Source: an uncultured Alistipes sp.
GTDB taxonomy: Bacteria; Bacteroidota; Bacteroidia; Bacteroidales; Rikenellaceae
Direction of reading: 5' to 3'
Assembly (NCBI GenBank): GCA_944320665.1
Contig: CALUII010000005.1
Coordinates: forward strand, 1 to 60,466
DNA length: 60,466 nucleotides
The notes beneath the pieces were generated by a model. That model was not told the DNA's origin, searched no databases, and saw only the letters and a list, made by a program, of their open reading frames with translations. The stretch's first letter is position 1. Each line of letters opens with the position of its first letter. Positions 46,962-56,003 of the stretch are shown here, piece by piece. The position numbers and the translations under genes are program-made.

Positions 46962-49376
46962 ATGACCACTCAGAAGAAATCCCGAATATCACCCCGCGTC
47001 ATCCGCTGGCTGTGGGTGATTGCCCTCGCTCCGTGTGCGCTGCTGCTCCTGATGCTGCTCGTCACGGCGTGCGGACTCTTCGGCCGCATCCCCTCGTTCG
47101 AGGAGCTCGAAAACCCGAAGAGCAACCTGGCTACCGAGGTCTATTCGGAGGATGGAAAGGTGATCGGCACCTTCTTCGTGCAGAACCGCTCCTATGTGCA
47201 GTATGACGACCTCTTTCCGGCCGATTCGACGCGCCACATCCGGCTCGACGGCCGCGACGTGCCGCCGCTGGTGGCCGCCCTCATCTCGACCGAGGACGTG
47301 CGCTTCCGCAGCCACGCCGGTGTCGACATTCCGTCGCTGATTCGCGTCGGCGTGAAGACCATCGCGCTGCGCAATACGTCGCAGGGCGGCGGTTCGACCA
47401 TCACGCAGCAGCTGGCCAAGAACCTCTTCCCGCGCGACACGGTGAGCCGCGGCAAGGTGGGACGCATGACCAAACTGGTCCTCTCGAAATTCAAGGAGTG
47501 GATCACCGCCCTCAAACTCGAGTACAACTACACGAAGGAGGAGATCGCCGCCATGTACCTCAATACGGTGGAGTACGGTTCGAACGCCTTCGGCATCAAG
47601 TCGGCGGCCCATACCTTCTTCAACAAGGAGCCCAACGAACTCAACGTGCAGGAGGCGGCGATGCTCGTCGGCGTGGTCAACGCACCGACGCGTTATTCCC
47701 CCGTTCGCAATCCGGAGAATGCCCTCGCACGCCGCAACCTGGTGCTCGAACGCATGCGCGGAGCCGGGGCCCTCACACGCCGGGAGTGCGATTCGCTCTG
47801 CGCCCTGCCGATCCTGCTCAACTACAACCCCGTGTCTCACAACGAGGGTTCGGCCACCTACTTCCGCGAGATGCTGCGCCTGGTGCTCAATGCGCAGAAA
47901 CCCAAACGCAGCCAGTTCTACACCGAGTGGGACTACAACGAGGCGGTCAAACAGTACGAACAGAATCCGCTCTATGGCTGGTGCCGCAAGAACCGCAAGG
48001 CCGACGGTACGCCCTATGACATCTACCGCGACGGTCTGAAGATCTACACCACGATCAACTCCCGCATGCAGGAGTATGCCGAGCAGGCCGTGCAGCAGCA
48101 GCTCGAACGAGTGATCCAACCGGCGATGGACGCGCAGTACCGCCGCACGAAGACGCTCTTCATCGGTACGACCCAGGCCGAACGCGATGCCATCGTGCGC
48201 CGGGCCATCGTCGGCTCGGACCGCTACCGCGAGATGAAGAAGGCGGGCGTGAGCCGTGCCGAGATCGAGGCGTCGTTCGACCGTCCGGTGCCGATGCGCG
48301 TCTTTACCTACCGCGGCGAGCGCGACACGGTGATGACGCCGCGCGACTCGATCCTCCACCACAAACGCATCATGCGCGCGTCGTTCGTGGCGGTCGATCC
48401 GCGTACGGGCTTCGTCAAGGCCTACGTGGGCGGACCGAGCTTCCGCTACTTCAAGTACGACATGGCCAAACAGGGCAAACGCCAGATCGGTTCGACGATC
48501 AAGCCCTTCGTCTATACCTTTGCGATCGACCACCTCGGCATGAGCCCCTGTACGCCCGTGCCCAACCTGCCGGTGACGATCGAGACGGCCAACGGTACGG
48601 CCTGGTCGCCGAAGGAGGCCGGCAAGGTGGTCTACGACGGTGTGCTGCATCCGTTGAGCTGGGGCCTCGCCCACAGCCGCAACAACTACTCGGCCTGGAT
48701 CATGAAGCAGGCCAAACAGCCGGCTGCCGTGGCCGATTTCATCCACAACATGGGTATCCGCAGCTTCATCGACCCCGTTCCGGCCCTTTGTGTCGGATCG
48801 TCCGAGTCGAATGTCTATGAGTTGGTGAGCGCCTTCGCCACGTTTGCCAACGAGGGCGTCTACACGGAGCCGATCTTTGTGACGCGTATCGAGGACCGCC
48901 AGGGCAACGTGCTGGCTACCTTCATCCCGCAGTCGCAGGACGCTATCAGCGAGACCACGGCCTACACGATGCTGACCATGCTCCAGGGGGTGGTCAACGG
49001 CGGTACGGCCGGCCGTCTGAAGTGGGCCTACCACATGGAGGGGGTTGAGGTCGGCGGCAAGACCGGTACGTCGAACGAGAACCGCGATGCCTGGTTCATG
49101 TGCGTGACGCCCAAATTGGTGATGGGTTCGTGGGTTGGCGGCGAGGATCAGTCGGTACATCTGCTTTCGCGTGGCGAGGGTAGTGTGATGGCCTTGCCAA
49201 TCGTTGGCGAATTCCTGACGCGGGTCTACGACGACGGCCGCCTCGGCGTGACGCGCGAAGACCGTTTCGTGCGCCCGGCACAGATGCCGCACTACGACTG
49301 CGACCAGTTGATCGATGCGGCCGGCGAGCGGGCCGTCGAACAGGGTATCGACGAGGACGACGCCTTCTTCGATTGA
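46962..49376 (+). CDS. class A penicillin-binding protein (PBP1A type)
   Basis: Bifunctional peptidoglycan synthase: glycan polymerisation and cross-linking. 804 residues. One N-terminal membrane helix (VIRWLWVIALAPCALLLLML), a GT51 transglycosylase domain with the catalytic Glu in ISTEDVRFRSHAGVD and GGSTITQQLAKNL, and a transpeptidase domain with the active Ser in RQIGSTIKPFVY (SxxK), SRN (SxN) and GGKTGTSN (KTG). The acidic C-terminal tail EQGIDEDDAFFD is poorly conserved. A -7 box TATTTTTG is at 46938-46945, 17 bases from the start. Confidence 0.95.
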   Translation: MTTQKKSRISPRVIRWLWVIALAPCALLLLMLLVTACGLFGRIPSFEELENPKSNLATEVYSEDGKVIGTFFVQNRSYVQYDDLFPADSTRHIRLDGRDVPPLVAALISTEDVRFRSHAGVDIPSLIRVGVKTIALRNTSQGGGSTITQQLAKNLFPRDTVSRGKVGRMTKLVLSKFKEWITALKLEYNYTKEEIAAMYLNTVEYGSNAFGIKSAAHTFFNKEPNELNVQEAAMLVGVVNAPTRYSPVRNPENALARRNLVLERMRGAGALTRRECDSLCALPILLNYNPVSHNEGSATYFREMLRLVLNAQKPKRSQFYTEWDYNEAVKQYEQNPLYGWCRKNRKADGTPYDIYRDGLKIYTTINSRMQEYAEQAVQQQLERVIQPAMDAQYRRTKTLFIGTTQAERDAIVRRAIVGSDRYREMKKAGVSRAEIEASFDRPVPMRVFTYRGERDTVMTPRDSILHHKRIMRASFVAVDPRTGFVKAYVGGPSFRYFKYDMAKQGKRQIGSTIKPFVYTFAIDHLGMSPCTPVPNLPVTIETANGTAWSPKEAGKVVYDGVLHPLSWGLAHSRNNYSAWIMKQAKQPAAVADFIHNMGIRSFIDPVPALCVGSSESNVYELVSAFATFANEGVYTEPIFVTRIEDRQGNVLATFIPQSQDAISETTAYTMLTMLQGVVNGGTAGRLKWAYHMEGVEVGGKTGTSNENRDAWFMCVTPKLVMGSWVGGEDQSVHLLSRGEGSVMALPIVGEFLTRVYDDGRLGVTREDRFVRPAQMPHYDCDQLIDAAGERAVEQGIDEDDAFFD

Positions 49377-49598
49377 GTCGAGGGCCGACGCGGCGCGGCA
49401 GTCGGAGTCTCCGGTGCGATCCGGAGTTCCCGAGGCCTTGTGCGGCCCGGGCAGCGTTCCGGACCCGCGGGGCATGTGGAGCATCGGGCCGTGGAGGCAG
49501 TGACTGCGTCCCGTGTGCAGAGACGGCGTGCGGATGGATCGACGCGCGCATGCACTCCTCGAAAACAGTAAAAAGTGAATGAGCATAATTTGGAGCAT

Positions 49599-50597
49599 AT
49601 GAGAATTGCTATTGTAGGCGCCAGTGGCGTCGTGGGACAGGAATTTCTGCGGATTCTGGAGGAACGTCCGATTCCGATCGATGAACTGTTGCTCTTCGGC
49701 TCGGAACGCAGCGCGGGCCGTACGTATCGTTTCCGGGGGCAGGAGCTTACCGTGAAACAGCTGCAACACAACGACGACTTCCGTGGGGTCGACTTCGCCC
49801 TCACGTCGGCCGGTGCCGGCACGTCGCGCGAATATGCCGAGACGATCACACGCTACGGAGCCGTGATGATCGATAATTCGAGTGCGTTCCGTATGGAGCA
49901 CGATGTGCCGCTGGTCGTTCCGGAGGTCAATCCCGACGACGCGCGCCTCGCACCGCGCCGCATCATCGCCAATCCGAACTGCACGACCATCCAGATGGTC
50001 GTAGCCCTGCAGCCCATCGAGCGGCTGTCGCATATCCGTCGCGTGCATGTGGCGACCTACCAGTCGGCCAGCGGCGCCGGTGCGTCGGCCATGGCCGAGC
50101 TGGAGGCCCAGCACCGCGAACTGGTCGAGGGCAAGGAACCGACGGTGTCGAAGTTCGCCTTCCAGCTGGCCTATAACCTCATTCCGCATATCGACGTCTT
50201 CCAGGAGAACGACTACACGAAGGAGGAGATGAAGATGTACAACGAGACGCGCAAGATCATGCACTCGGACGTCGAGGTGGCGGCGACGTGCGTGCGTGTG
50301 CCGGTGATGCGTGCCCATTCGGAGAGCCTCTGGGTCGAGACCGAGCGTCCCGTCTCGGTAGCCGAGGCCCGCGAGGCCTTTGCCCGGGCCGAAGGGGTGG
50401 TGCTGATGGACGACCCGGCCAACAAGGTCTATCCGATGCCGCTCTTTCTGGCCGGGAAGGATCCCGTCTATGTGGGGCGCGTACGCAAGGACCTCACGTC
50501 GGAGTACGGTCTGGCCTTTTGGTGCGTGAGCGACCAGATCCGTAAGGGGGCGGCTCTCAATGCCGTGCAGATCATGGAGCTGCTGCTGAAACGCTAG
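49599..50597 (+). CDS. asd: aspartate-semialdehyde dehydrogenase
   Basis: Reduces aspartyl phosphate to aspartate semialdehyde for lysine/DAP, threonine and methionine. 332 residues from [20 protein letters not shown] (NADP-binding GASGxVG). The catalytic Cys is in [28 protein letters not shown] and the C-terminal [22 protein letters not shown] are family motifs. An in-frame ATG at 49575 would add eight residues before the Rossmann fold and is unlikely. The 222-base gap before it shows no gene; some GC-rich hairpins are possible there. Confidence 0.97.
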   Translation: MRIAIVGASGVVGQEFLRILEERPIPIDELLLFGSERSAGRTYRFRGQELTVKQLQHNDDFRGVDFALTSAGAGTSREYAETITRYGAVMIDNSSAFRMEHDVPLVVPEVNPDDARLAPRRIIANPNCTTIQMVVALQPIERLSHIRRVHVATYQSASGAGASAMAELEAQHRELVEGKEPTVSKFAFQLAYNLIPHIDVFQENDYTKEEMKMYNETRKIMHSDVEVAATCVRVPVMRAHSESLWVETERPVSVAEAREAFARAEGVVLMDDPANKVYPMPLFLAGKDPVYVGRVRKDLTSEYGLAFWCVSDQIRKGAALNAVQIMELLLKR

Positions 50598-50619
50598 CCG
50601 CCGCAACGAACCAATACGT

Positions 50620-50657
50620 CAGAAGGCCGCTTCCTGTGTGAGGAAAGCGGCCTTCTG
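50620..50657. terminator. bidirectional hairpin between asd and tnaA
   Basis: CAGAAGGCCGCTT (50620-50632) pairs perfectly with AAGCGGCCTTCTG (50645-50657) around a 12-base loop. The flanking T-runs are short, but position between convergent genes supports a terminator. Confidence 0.8.
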
Positions 50658-50704
50658 GTTTATGCAGTGGGACTACCCGTGCGGGCGGGTAGGGCGGTGC
50701 AGAC

Positions 50705-52087
50705 TTACTTCTTGACGGGCTCGAGCTCCACGGTGAAGTGGCGCATGATCGGAGCCTCAAAGGTGATCCGGTAGCCCGACGTGATCTGGGCGCGGCGCTC
50801 GTAGATGTTGCGGCAGGCGGCGGCGATCACGCGGATGTGGTTGTCGGTGTAGACGCGGCGCGGGATGGCCAGACGCAGCAGCTCCAGCTTTGGATAGCGG
50901 TTTTCGTGCGTTTCGGGGTCGCGGTCGGCGAGGATCGAGCCGATCTCCACACCGCGGATGCCCGCTTCGATGTAGAGCTCGATGCCGAGCGTCTGGGCGA
51001 TGAACTCCTCTTTGGGAAGGTTGGGCAGGATCTTCTTGGCGTCGATGAAGATGGCGTGGCCGCCGGCCGGACGCTGGTAGGGTACGCCGTACTCATCGAG
51101 CAGGTCGCCCAGCAGTTTCACCTGACGGATGCGGGCGTCGAGCTGTTCGAACTCCGTATTCTCGTCGAGGCCCACGGCCAGGGCATCCATGTCGCGGCCC
51201 GACATGCCGCCGTAGGTGATGTATCCCTCATACATGATGTTGAACATCATGGCTTTGCGGAAGAGCTCCTCGGAACGCATTGCCACGAAACCGCCCATGT
51301 TCACCACGCCGTCCTTCTTGGCCGAGATGGTCATCAGGTCGGCATAGGTGTATATCTCGTGAACGATCTCCTTGATCGACTTGTCGGCATAACCCTCCTC
51401 GCGCGTCTTGATGAAGTAGGCGTTCTCGGCAAAGCGGGCCGAGTCGATCAGCATCGGCACACCGTAGCGGTGGCACAATTCCGATGTCTCGCGGATGTTG
51501 CGCATCGATACGGGCTGTCCGCCGGCCGTGTTGTTCGTGATGGTCAGCACCACGCACGGGATCTTCTCCTTGGGGTGGGCCTTGAGGACGTTCTCCAGCT
51601 TCGTGAGATCCATCTCGCCCTTGAACGGGATTTCGAGCTGCGTGTCGGCTGCGGCGTCGATCGTGCAGTCGATGGCGTGGCAGTGACGGAACTCGATGTG
51701 TCCCTTCGTGGTGTCGAAGTGCGAGTTTCCGGGGACGATGTCGCCCTCCTTGAGCAGGGCCGAGAAGATGACGTTCTCGGCGGCACGGCCCTGGTGCGTC
51801 GGCAGGAAGTGCGGCATGCCGAACAGACGCGTGATGATCTCCTTCAGGCGGAAATAGGACGAGGCACCCGCATAGCTCTCGTCGCCGGTCATCATGGCGG
51901 CCCACTGGCGGTCGCTCATCGAGCCGGTACCCGAGTCGGTCAGCAGGTCGATCAGCACCTGGTCGCTGCGCAGTTTGAAGAGGTTGTACTTGGCTTCGCG
52001 GATCCACTCTTCGCGCTGGGCGCGGGTCGAGGTCTTGATCGGTTCCGTCATCTTGATCTTGTACGGTTCACAATAGGGTAGTTCCAT
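50705..52087 (-). CDS. tnaA: tryptophanase
   Basis: PLP enzyme splitting tryptophan into indole, pyruvate and ammonia; indole is a gut signalling metabolite. 460 residues. The PLP lysine is in DLMTISAKKDGVVNMGG; THQGRAAENV and TITNNTAGGQPVSMRNI are shared with tyrosine phenol-lyase, but the C-terminal APIMRHFTVEL keeps the His that favours tryptophanase over tyrosine phenol-lyase (Phe there). No TnaC-like leader peptide or tnaB permease is adjacent, but a palindrome lies at the 5' end of the predicted transcript. Confidence 0.95.
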   Translation of the reverse strand: MELPYCEPYKIKMTEPIKTSTRAQREEWIREAKYNLFKLRSDQVLIDLLTDSGTGSMSDRQWAAMMTGDESYAGASSYFRLKEIITRLFGMPHFLPTHQGRAAENVIFSALLKEGDIVPGNSHFDTTKGHIEFRHCHAIDCTIDAAADTQLEIPFKGEMDLTKLENVLKAHPKEKIPCVVLTITNNTAGGQPVSMRNIRETSELCHRYGVPMLIDSARFAENAYFIKTREEGYADKSIKEIVHEIYTYADLMTISAKKDGVVNMGGFVAMRSEELFRKAMMFNIMYEGYITYGGMSGRDMDALAVGLDENTEFEQLDARIRQVKLLGDLLDEYGVPYQRPAGGHAIFIDAKKILPNLPKEEFIAQTLGIELYIEAGIRGVEIGSILADRDPETHENRYPKLELLRLAIPRRVYTDNHIRVIAAACRNIYERRAQITSGYRITFEAPIMRHFTVELEPVKK

Positions 52088-52119
52088 AGGTGCAAATAAA
52101 GTTTTAAGAGTTTTATGGG

Positions 52120-52139
52120 ACGATCCTCCGGGGGATCGT
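52120..52139 (-). promoter_or_regulatory. palindrome at the start of the tnaA transcript
   Basis: ACGATCC (52120-52126) and GGATCGT (52133-52139) form a 7-bp dyad with a 6-base centre, starting a few bases downstream of the predicted transcription start (~52141). It could be an operator or an mRNA 5' hairpin. Confidence 0.45.
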
Positions 52140-52145
52140 GCTCCT

Positions 52146-52178
52146 CAAAAATACGAAAAAAAATCGGTATGATCCAAA
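52146..52178 (-). promoter_or_regulatory. promoter of tnaA
   Basis: On the minus strand TTTG (52178-52175), 21 bases, TATTTTTG (52153-52146). The divergent superoxide dismutase gene has its own -7 box TATATTTG at 52188-52195. Confidence 0.8.
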
Positions 52179-52239
52179 TCCGGGTACTATATTTGCCGTA
52201 GATCCGACAGATGTTTCACCCTTAAAAACGATCTTTACG

Positions 52240-52848
52240 ATGCATGCGGAGATGAGTCCCGAGGGCCGTTTCGAGGCCCGCGAGCTGCCCTACGCCTACG
52301 ATGCGCTGGCGCCCTACATTTCGGAGGAGACGTTGCGTTTCCACCACGACAAACACTATCTGGGCTACGTGGCCAAGCTCAACGAACTGGTGCTTGACAC
52401 CCCCTTTGCACAACAACCGCTCGAGGATATGATCCTCGGGTCCGACGGTCCGCTCTTCAACAATGCGGCGCAGGCCTGGAACCACGCCTTCCTGTTCGAT
52501 ACCCTCTCGCCGCGGCCGCAGAAAGCTCCCGGCGGGGCGCTGGCCGAGGCCATCGACCGCAGTTTCGGGTCGGTGGAGAAGTGCCGCGAGGAGATGACCC
52601 GTGCCGCCGTCGGTCTCTTCGGGTCGGGATGGGTCTGGCTCGTTGCCGACGGTGCGGGCAACCTCGCCGTGCGCAGCGAGCAGAATGCCGGCACGCCCCT
52701 GCGTCAGCACCTGCGGCCGCTGCTCTGTATCGACGTCTGGGAGCACGCCTACTACATCGACTACCGCAACCGCCGGGCCGATGCCGTGGCCGCCTTCTGG
52801 AACGTCGTCGACTGGCGTGTGGTCGGCGAGCGCTACGACCACAAGTAA
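52240..52848 (+). CDS. sodB: superoxide dismutase (Fe type likely)
   Basis: Converts superoxide to peroxide and oxygen in the cytoplasm. 202 residues. Metal ligands: His in LRFHHDKHYLGYV, His in AQAWNHAFLF, and Asp/His in CIDVWEHAYYIDYRNRR. NNAAQAWNH places Gln at the position usual for Fe-SOD (Mn enzymes have Gly there), so Fe or cambialistic use is predicted. The start at 52240 gives a short N-terminal extension (MHAEMSPEGRFEARELPYAYDALAP); 52252 is the alternative. The frame is open further upstream but crosses the promoter. Confidence 0.96.
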   Translation: MHAEMSPEGRFEARELPYAYDALAPYISEETLRFHHDKHYLGYVAKLNELVLDTPFAQQPLEDMILGSDGPLFNNAAQAWNHAFLFDTLSPRPQKAPGGALAEAIDRSFGSVEKCREEMTRAAVGLFGSGWVWLVADGAGNLAVRSEQNAGTPLRQHLRPLLCIDVWEHAYYIDYRNRRADAVAAFWNVVDWRVVGERYDHK

Positions 52849-52896
52849 GAATCCTCCTTTCCCCGTGCATGTCGCGGCACGGGGCTGCGGTGAAAA

Positions 52897-52944
52897 GACG
52901 AACCGGGCAAAACCCCGCATGCGGAGTTTTGTCCGGTTCGTTTG
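52897..52944. terminator. hairpin between the superoxide dismutase and DPP IV genes
   Basis: CGAACCGG...CAAAAC (from 52899) pairs with GTTTTG.CCGGTTCG (to 52940), with an inner CCGC/GCGG pair. Stem of ~17 bp with small bulges, T-rich after it. Lies between convergent genes. Confidence 0.75.
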
Positions 52945-52991
52945 CATCTGCGTGCCGTCACCCCGGCTGCGAGGTTGCGGCGATCGCTGGA

Positions 52992-55118
52992 TTAGAGATG
53001 TTCGATCGTGTACTCGACCATCTTCTGACGCACGTTGCGCGTGTCGTCCGGCATCATCGAGTGGTTCTGGTCCGGATAGACCATCATGTCGTACTGCTTG
53101 CCGACGCGGTTCAGTGCGCGCGTCATCTCCATCGTATTCTGGAAGTGGACGTTGTCGTCGGCCGTGCCGTGGATGATCAGCAGGCGGGTCTTGGCGTCGT
53201 TGAGGCGCTCGGCAAAATGCAGCGGCGAGTTGTCGTCGTATCCGGCGGCATTCTCCTGCGGCAGCCCGTTGTAGATCTCGGTGTAGATCGTGTCGTAGAA
53301 GCGCCACGAGGTGACTGGAGCCACGGCGATCGCCATCTTGAAGAGTCCGTCGCCCTTCAGCGCGCAGCTCAGGGCCATGAATCCGCCATAGGACCATCCG
53401 TAGATGCCGATGCGGCTCGCGTCGATCCACGGCTGGGCGGCCAGGTAGCGTGCTGCGGAGAGCTGGTCCTCGACCTCGCGCAGACCCAGCTGGCCGTAGG
53501 TGCACTTCTTGAACTCCTCGCCGCGGAATCCCGTGCCGCGTCCGTCGGTGCAGACCACCACGTAGCCCGCATCGACCAGGGCATCCTCCCAGTCAAGCGA
53601 CCAGCGGTCCTGTACCTGCTGTGATCCGGGGCCCGAGTACTGCGTCATCAGCACGGGATACTGTTTGGCGGGATCGAAGTCCCGCGGACGCAGGATCCAG
53701 GCGTTGAGCGTGTCGCCGCGTTCGGTCGGAATGGTGATGAACTCCTTCGAGGGACGCTGCGTGGCGGCCAGTTCGTTGCGCAGCGCCTCGCTCGTGGTGA
53801 GCGTGCGCACGAGCTTGCCCTCGCCCGTGCGGATCTCGACGCGGTTGGGCGTCGTGGCGTTCGAGAAGGTCGAGATGTAGTACTTCATCCCCTGGCTCGG
53901 GGCGATGGCGTAGAAGCCGTCACCCGAGGTGAGGCACTGCTTGCGTCGGCCGTCGAGCGTGATGCGGTAGAGGTCGCGGCGCAGCGGCGAGGCCTCGGTC
54001 GAGAGGTAGTAGATGTACCGGTCCGTAACGGCCGCCACCTCGGTCACCTCCCAGTCGCCCGACGTGAGCGGACGGATGCGTCCGCGGTCGATGTCGTGCA
54101 GGTAGAGGTGCATGTGTCCCGCCGTGGTCTCCTCGCGTACGATGAAGCGCCCCTTGGGCAGGAAGGTGATGGTCGAGGCGTTCACGTGCTCCACGTAGCG
54201 CGGCGAGCGCTCCTCGTAGATCACGCGCTGCGAGCCGTCGGCCTCGCACAGAATCACCTCGAAGAGGTTTTGCAGACGGTTGCGGCGCATGAAGTAGAGC
54301 CGTCCGTCGGGCGTCCAGCCCGGCATCAGGATGTATTGGTCCGTCTCGCTGCCGGTGTCGATCCGCGTGCGGTTGCCTGTGGCGATGTCATACACCCAGA
54401 GTTCCACCGTGGAGTTGCGTTCGCCGGCCTTCGGGTACTTGAAGGTGAAGGGTTCGTTGTAGAGGCGGCCGTCGTAGCGCATCATCTCGAAGACGGGGAC
54501 AGCGCTCTCGTCGAAACGCAGGTAGGCGATCTGTCGGCTGTCGGGCGAAAAGGCGTAGGCCCGTGTGAAGCCGAACTCCTCCTCGTAGACCCAGTCGGTC
54601 GTGCCGTTGATGATCCGGTTCCAGGCCCCGTCGTCGGTGATTGCGAGGGGTTTGTCCTCGGCTACGGAGTAGAGCCAGAGGTTGTTGTTGCTCGAGAAGG
54701 CGATCCACTGCCCGTCGGGCGAGAACGACGCGTCGCGCGTAGCCCCGATCTCCTGAAGAATCGGGCGCATGCCCCGGGCGTCGCACAGGTGGTATTGCGT
54801 CGTGTAGGAGCGGCGGTAGATCGGGGCCGCCCCCTCGGCCACGAGGATCGACTGTTCGTCGGGCGAGAGCAGGTAGTCCGTGATCTGGAAGCCGTCGGGC
54901 GTCGTCGGCAGCAGCGTCGTGCCCGGCGTCTCTTCGGCATAGGCATATTTGCGGATCGTGCCCTCTTCGACGACGGTGTAGTGTGCCCCGTCGGCCGTCG
55001 AGCGGATGCCGCGTACGCTTTCGTTCATGGCCCGCAGACGCAGGATCTCGTCGTAGCTTTGGGCCTGGACGGCGGTGGCGGTCAGGGCCAGCGCCGCAAG
55101 TGTCAAGAGTTTATTCAT
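52992..55118 (-). CDS. dipeptidyl peptidase IV (S9B)
   Basis: 708-residue exported serine exopeptidase that removes N-terminal X-Pro dipeptides. A signal peptide (MNKLLTLAALALTATAVQA) precedes the propeller, which carries TDWVYEEEFGF, the DPP IV-specific double-Glu motif that binds the substrate N-terminus. Triad: Ser in GIYGWSYGGFMAL, Asp in IHGTADDNVHFQN, His in PDQNHSM. Last gene of a possible three-gene run after the glucosaminidase and the 228-residue unknown. A second S9 peptidase (S9A) is at 34812. Confidence 0.96.
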   Translation of the reverse strand: MNKLLTLAALALTATAVQAQSYDEILRLRAMNESVRGIRSTADGAHYTVVEEGTIRKYAYAEETPGTTLLPTTPDGFQITDYLLSPDEQSILVAEGAAPIYRRSYTTQYHLCDARGMRPILQEIGATRDASFSPDGQWIAFSSNNNLWLYSVAEDKPLAITDDGAWNRIINGTTDWVYEEEFGFTRAYAFSPDSRQIAYLRFDESAVPVFEMMRYDGRLYNEPFTFKYPKAGERNSTVELWVYDIATGNRTRIDTGSETDQYILMPGWTPDGRLYFMRRNRLQNLFEVILCEADGSQRVIYEERSPRYVEHVNASTITFLPKGRFIVREETTAGHMHLYLHDIDRGRIRPLTSGDWEVTEVAAVTDRYIYYLSTEASPLRRDLYRITLDGRRKQCLTSGDGFYAIAPSQGMKYYISTFSNATTPNRVEIRTGEGKLVRTLTTSEALRNELAATQRPSKEFITIPTERGDTLNAWILRPRDFDPAKQYPVLMTQYSGPGSQQVQDRWSLDWEDALVDAGYVVVCTDGRGTGFRGEEFKKCTYGQLGLREVEDQLSAARYLAAQPWIDASRIGIYGWSYGGFMALSCALKGDGLFKMAIAVAPVTSWRFYDTIYTEIYNGLPQENAAGYDDNSPLHFAERLNDAKTRLLIIHGTADDNVHFQNTMEMTRALNRVGKQYDMMVYPDQNHSMMPDDTRNVRQKMVEYTIEHL

Positions 55119-55202
55119 CGGTTTCTTTGGTCGGTTTTTTCGTGGAAGGGGTGGCGGTGTCGTGTGCCCGGTGCTGTCTGGCCCGGCTCCGCCACGGCGG
55201 GG

Positions 55203-55889
55203 TCAGATGTCGTCCGTCTCGAAGTCATACCCGAGGCGTTTGCCCGTAACGAACTTCGAGTTGTCGAGTTTGGTGTTGAACTGGTCGACCGTCACCCGCT
55301 TGTTGGTTTCGTAGGGTGGAACGAGCAGATCGAAGTCGAGTGCGTAGCTGAAGGCCGATTCGATGATCTGCTGCAGGGCATTCCGGTCGAGTTCGGCCGT
55401 GCCGAACGAGGCGGCACGCAGGGCCGTCTGGCGTTTGCCCTCGACGAAGTAACGTCCCTCGCGGTTGATGAAGAGACGGCCGATGAGGTAGCCTTCGTCG
55501 GCGTTGCGGTTGAACTTGAACGAGTCCGACAGGAAGTTGTAGATGTTCACGATGCCGCAATAGGAGTTGTCGCGGTCGGCCTGCACGTAGGCGGTCTGCC
55601 AGACGGGGTGGTCCGGAGCGAATTCGAAGACGTCGGTGTGCATCTGGAAGATCAGCAGGTCGTTGGCGATCTGCATCTGAGCCTCGAACTTGCCGCGGTC
55701 GCGGTATTCGAGGCGCACGCGTCGGTCGAGGCGGCCGTCCAGGGCGTCGTCCATCTCCGAGGCCACTTCGAGCAGCGTCTCCTTCAGTTCGTTGAAGGCG
55801 GCGAACGTATGGTCGTAGACTTTCTGTTTGAGTGCCGACTTGCGGACAATCGTATCGAGGATTTCACTCCTCAGCGAGATAGATTCCAT
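55203..55889 (-). CDS. conserved-looking cytoplasmic protein of unknown function
   Basis: 228 residues, no signal or membrane segment. The N-terminal ~55 residues are helical and charged (ISLRSEILDTIVRKSALKQKVYDHTFAAFNELKETLLEVASEMDDAL would form helices); the middle is mixed (FEFAPDHPVWQTAYVQADRDNSYCGIVNIYNFLSDSF); the end is QFNTKLDNSKFVTGKRLGYDFETDDI. Real coding is supported by length, codon usage like its neighbours and absence of a competing frame. It sits between the glucosaminidase and DPP IV genes on the same strand. I do not recognise the family. Confidence 0.75.
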   Translation of the reverse strand: MESISLRSEILDTIVRKSALKQKVYDHTFAAFNELKETLLEVASEMDDALDGRLDRRVRLEYRDRGKFEAQMQIANDLLIFQMHTDVFEFAPDHPVWQTAYVQADRDNSYCGIVNIYNFLSDSFKFNRNADEGYLIGRLFINREGRYFVEGKRQTALRAASFGTAELDRNALQQIIESAFSYALDFDLLVPPYETNKRVTVDQFNTKLDNSKFVTGKRLGYDFETDDI

Positions 55890-56003
55890 CGTATTGTGTT
55901 AGGTAGGTCTGTCTATTGGGGCCGGGCGGCCGGCGTGTGGTGCGGGTGGGGCGGGATGAACGCCTCCTCCGCGGGCTGTCGTCCGGAGTCCGGTCTGGGG
56001 GCT

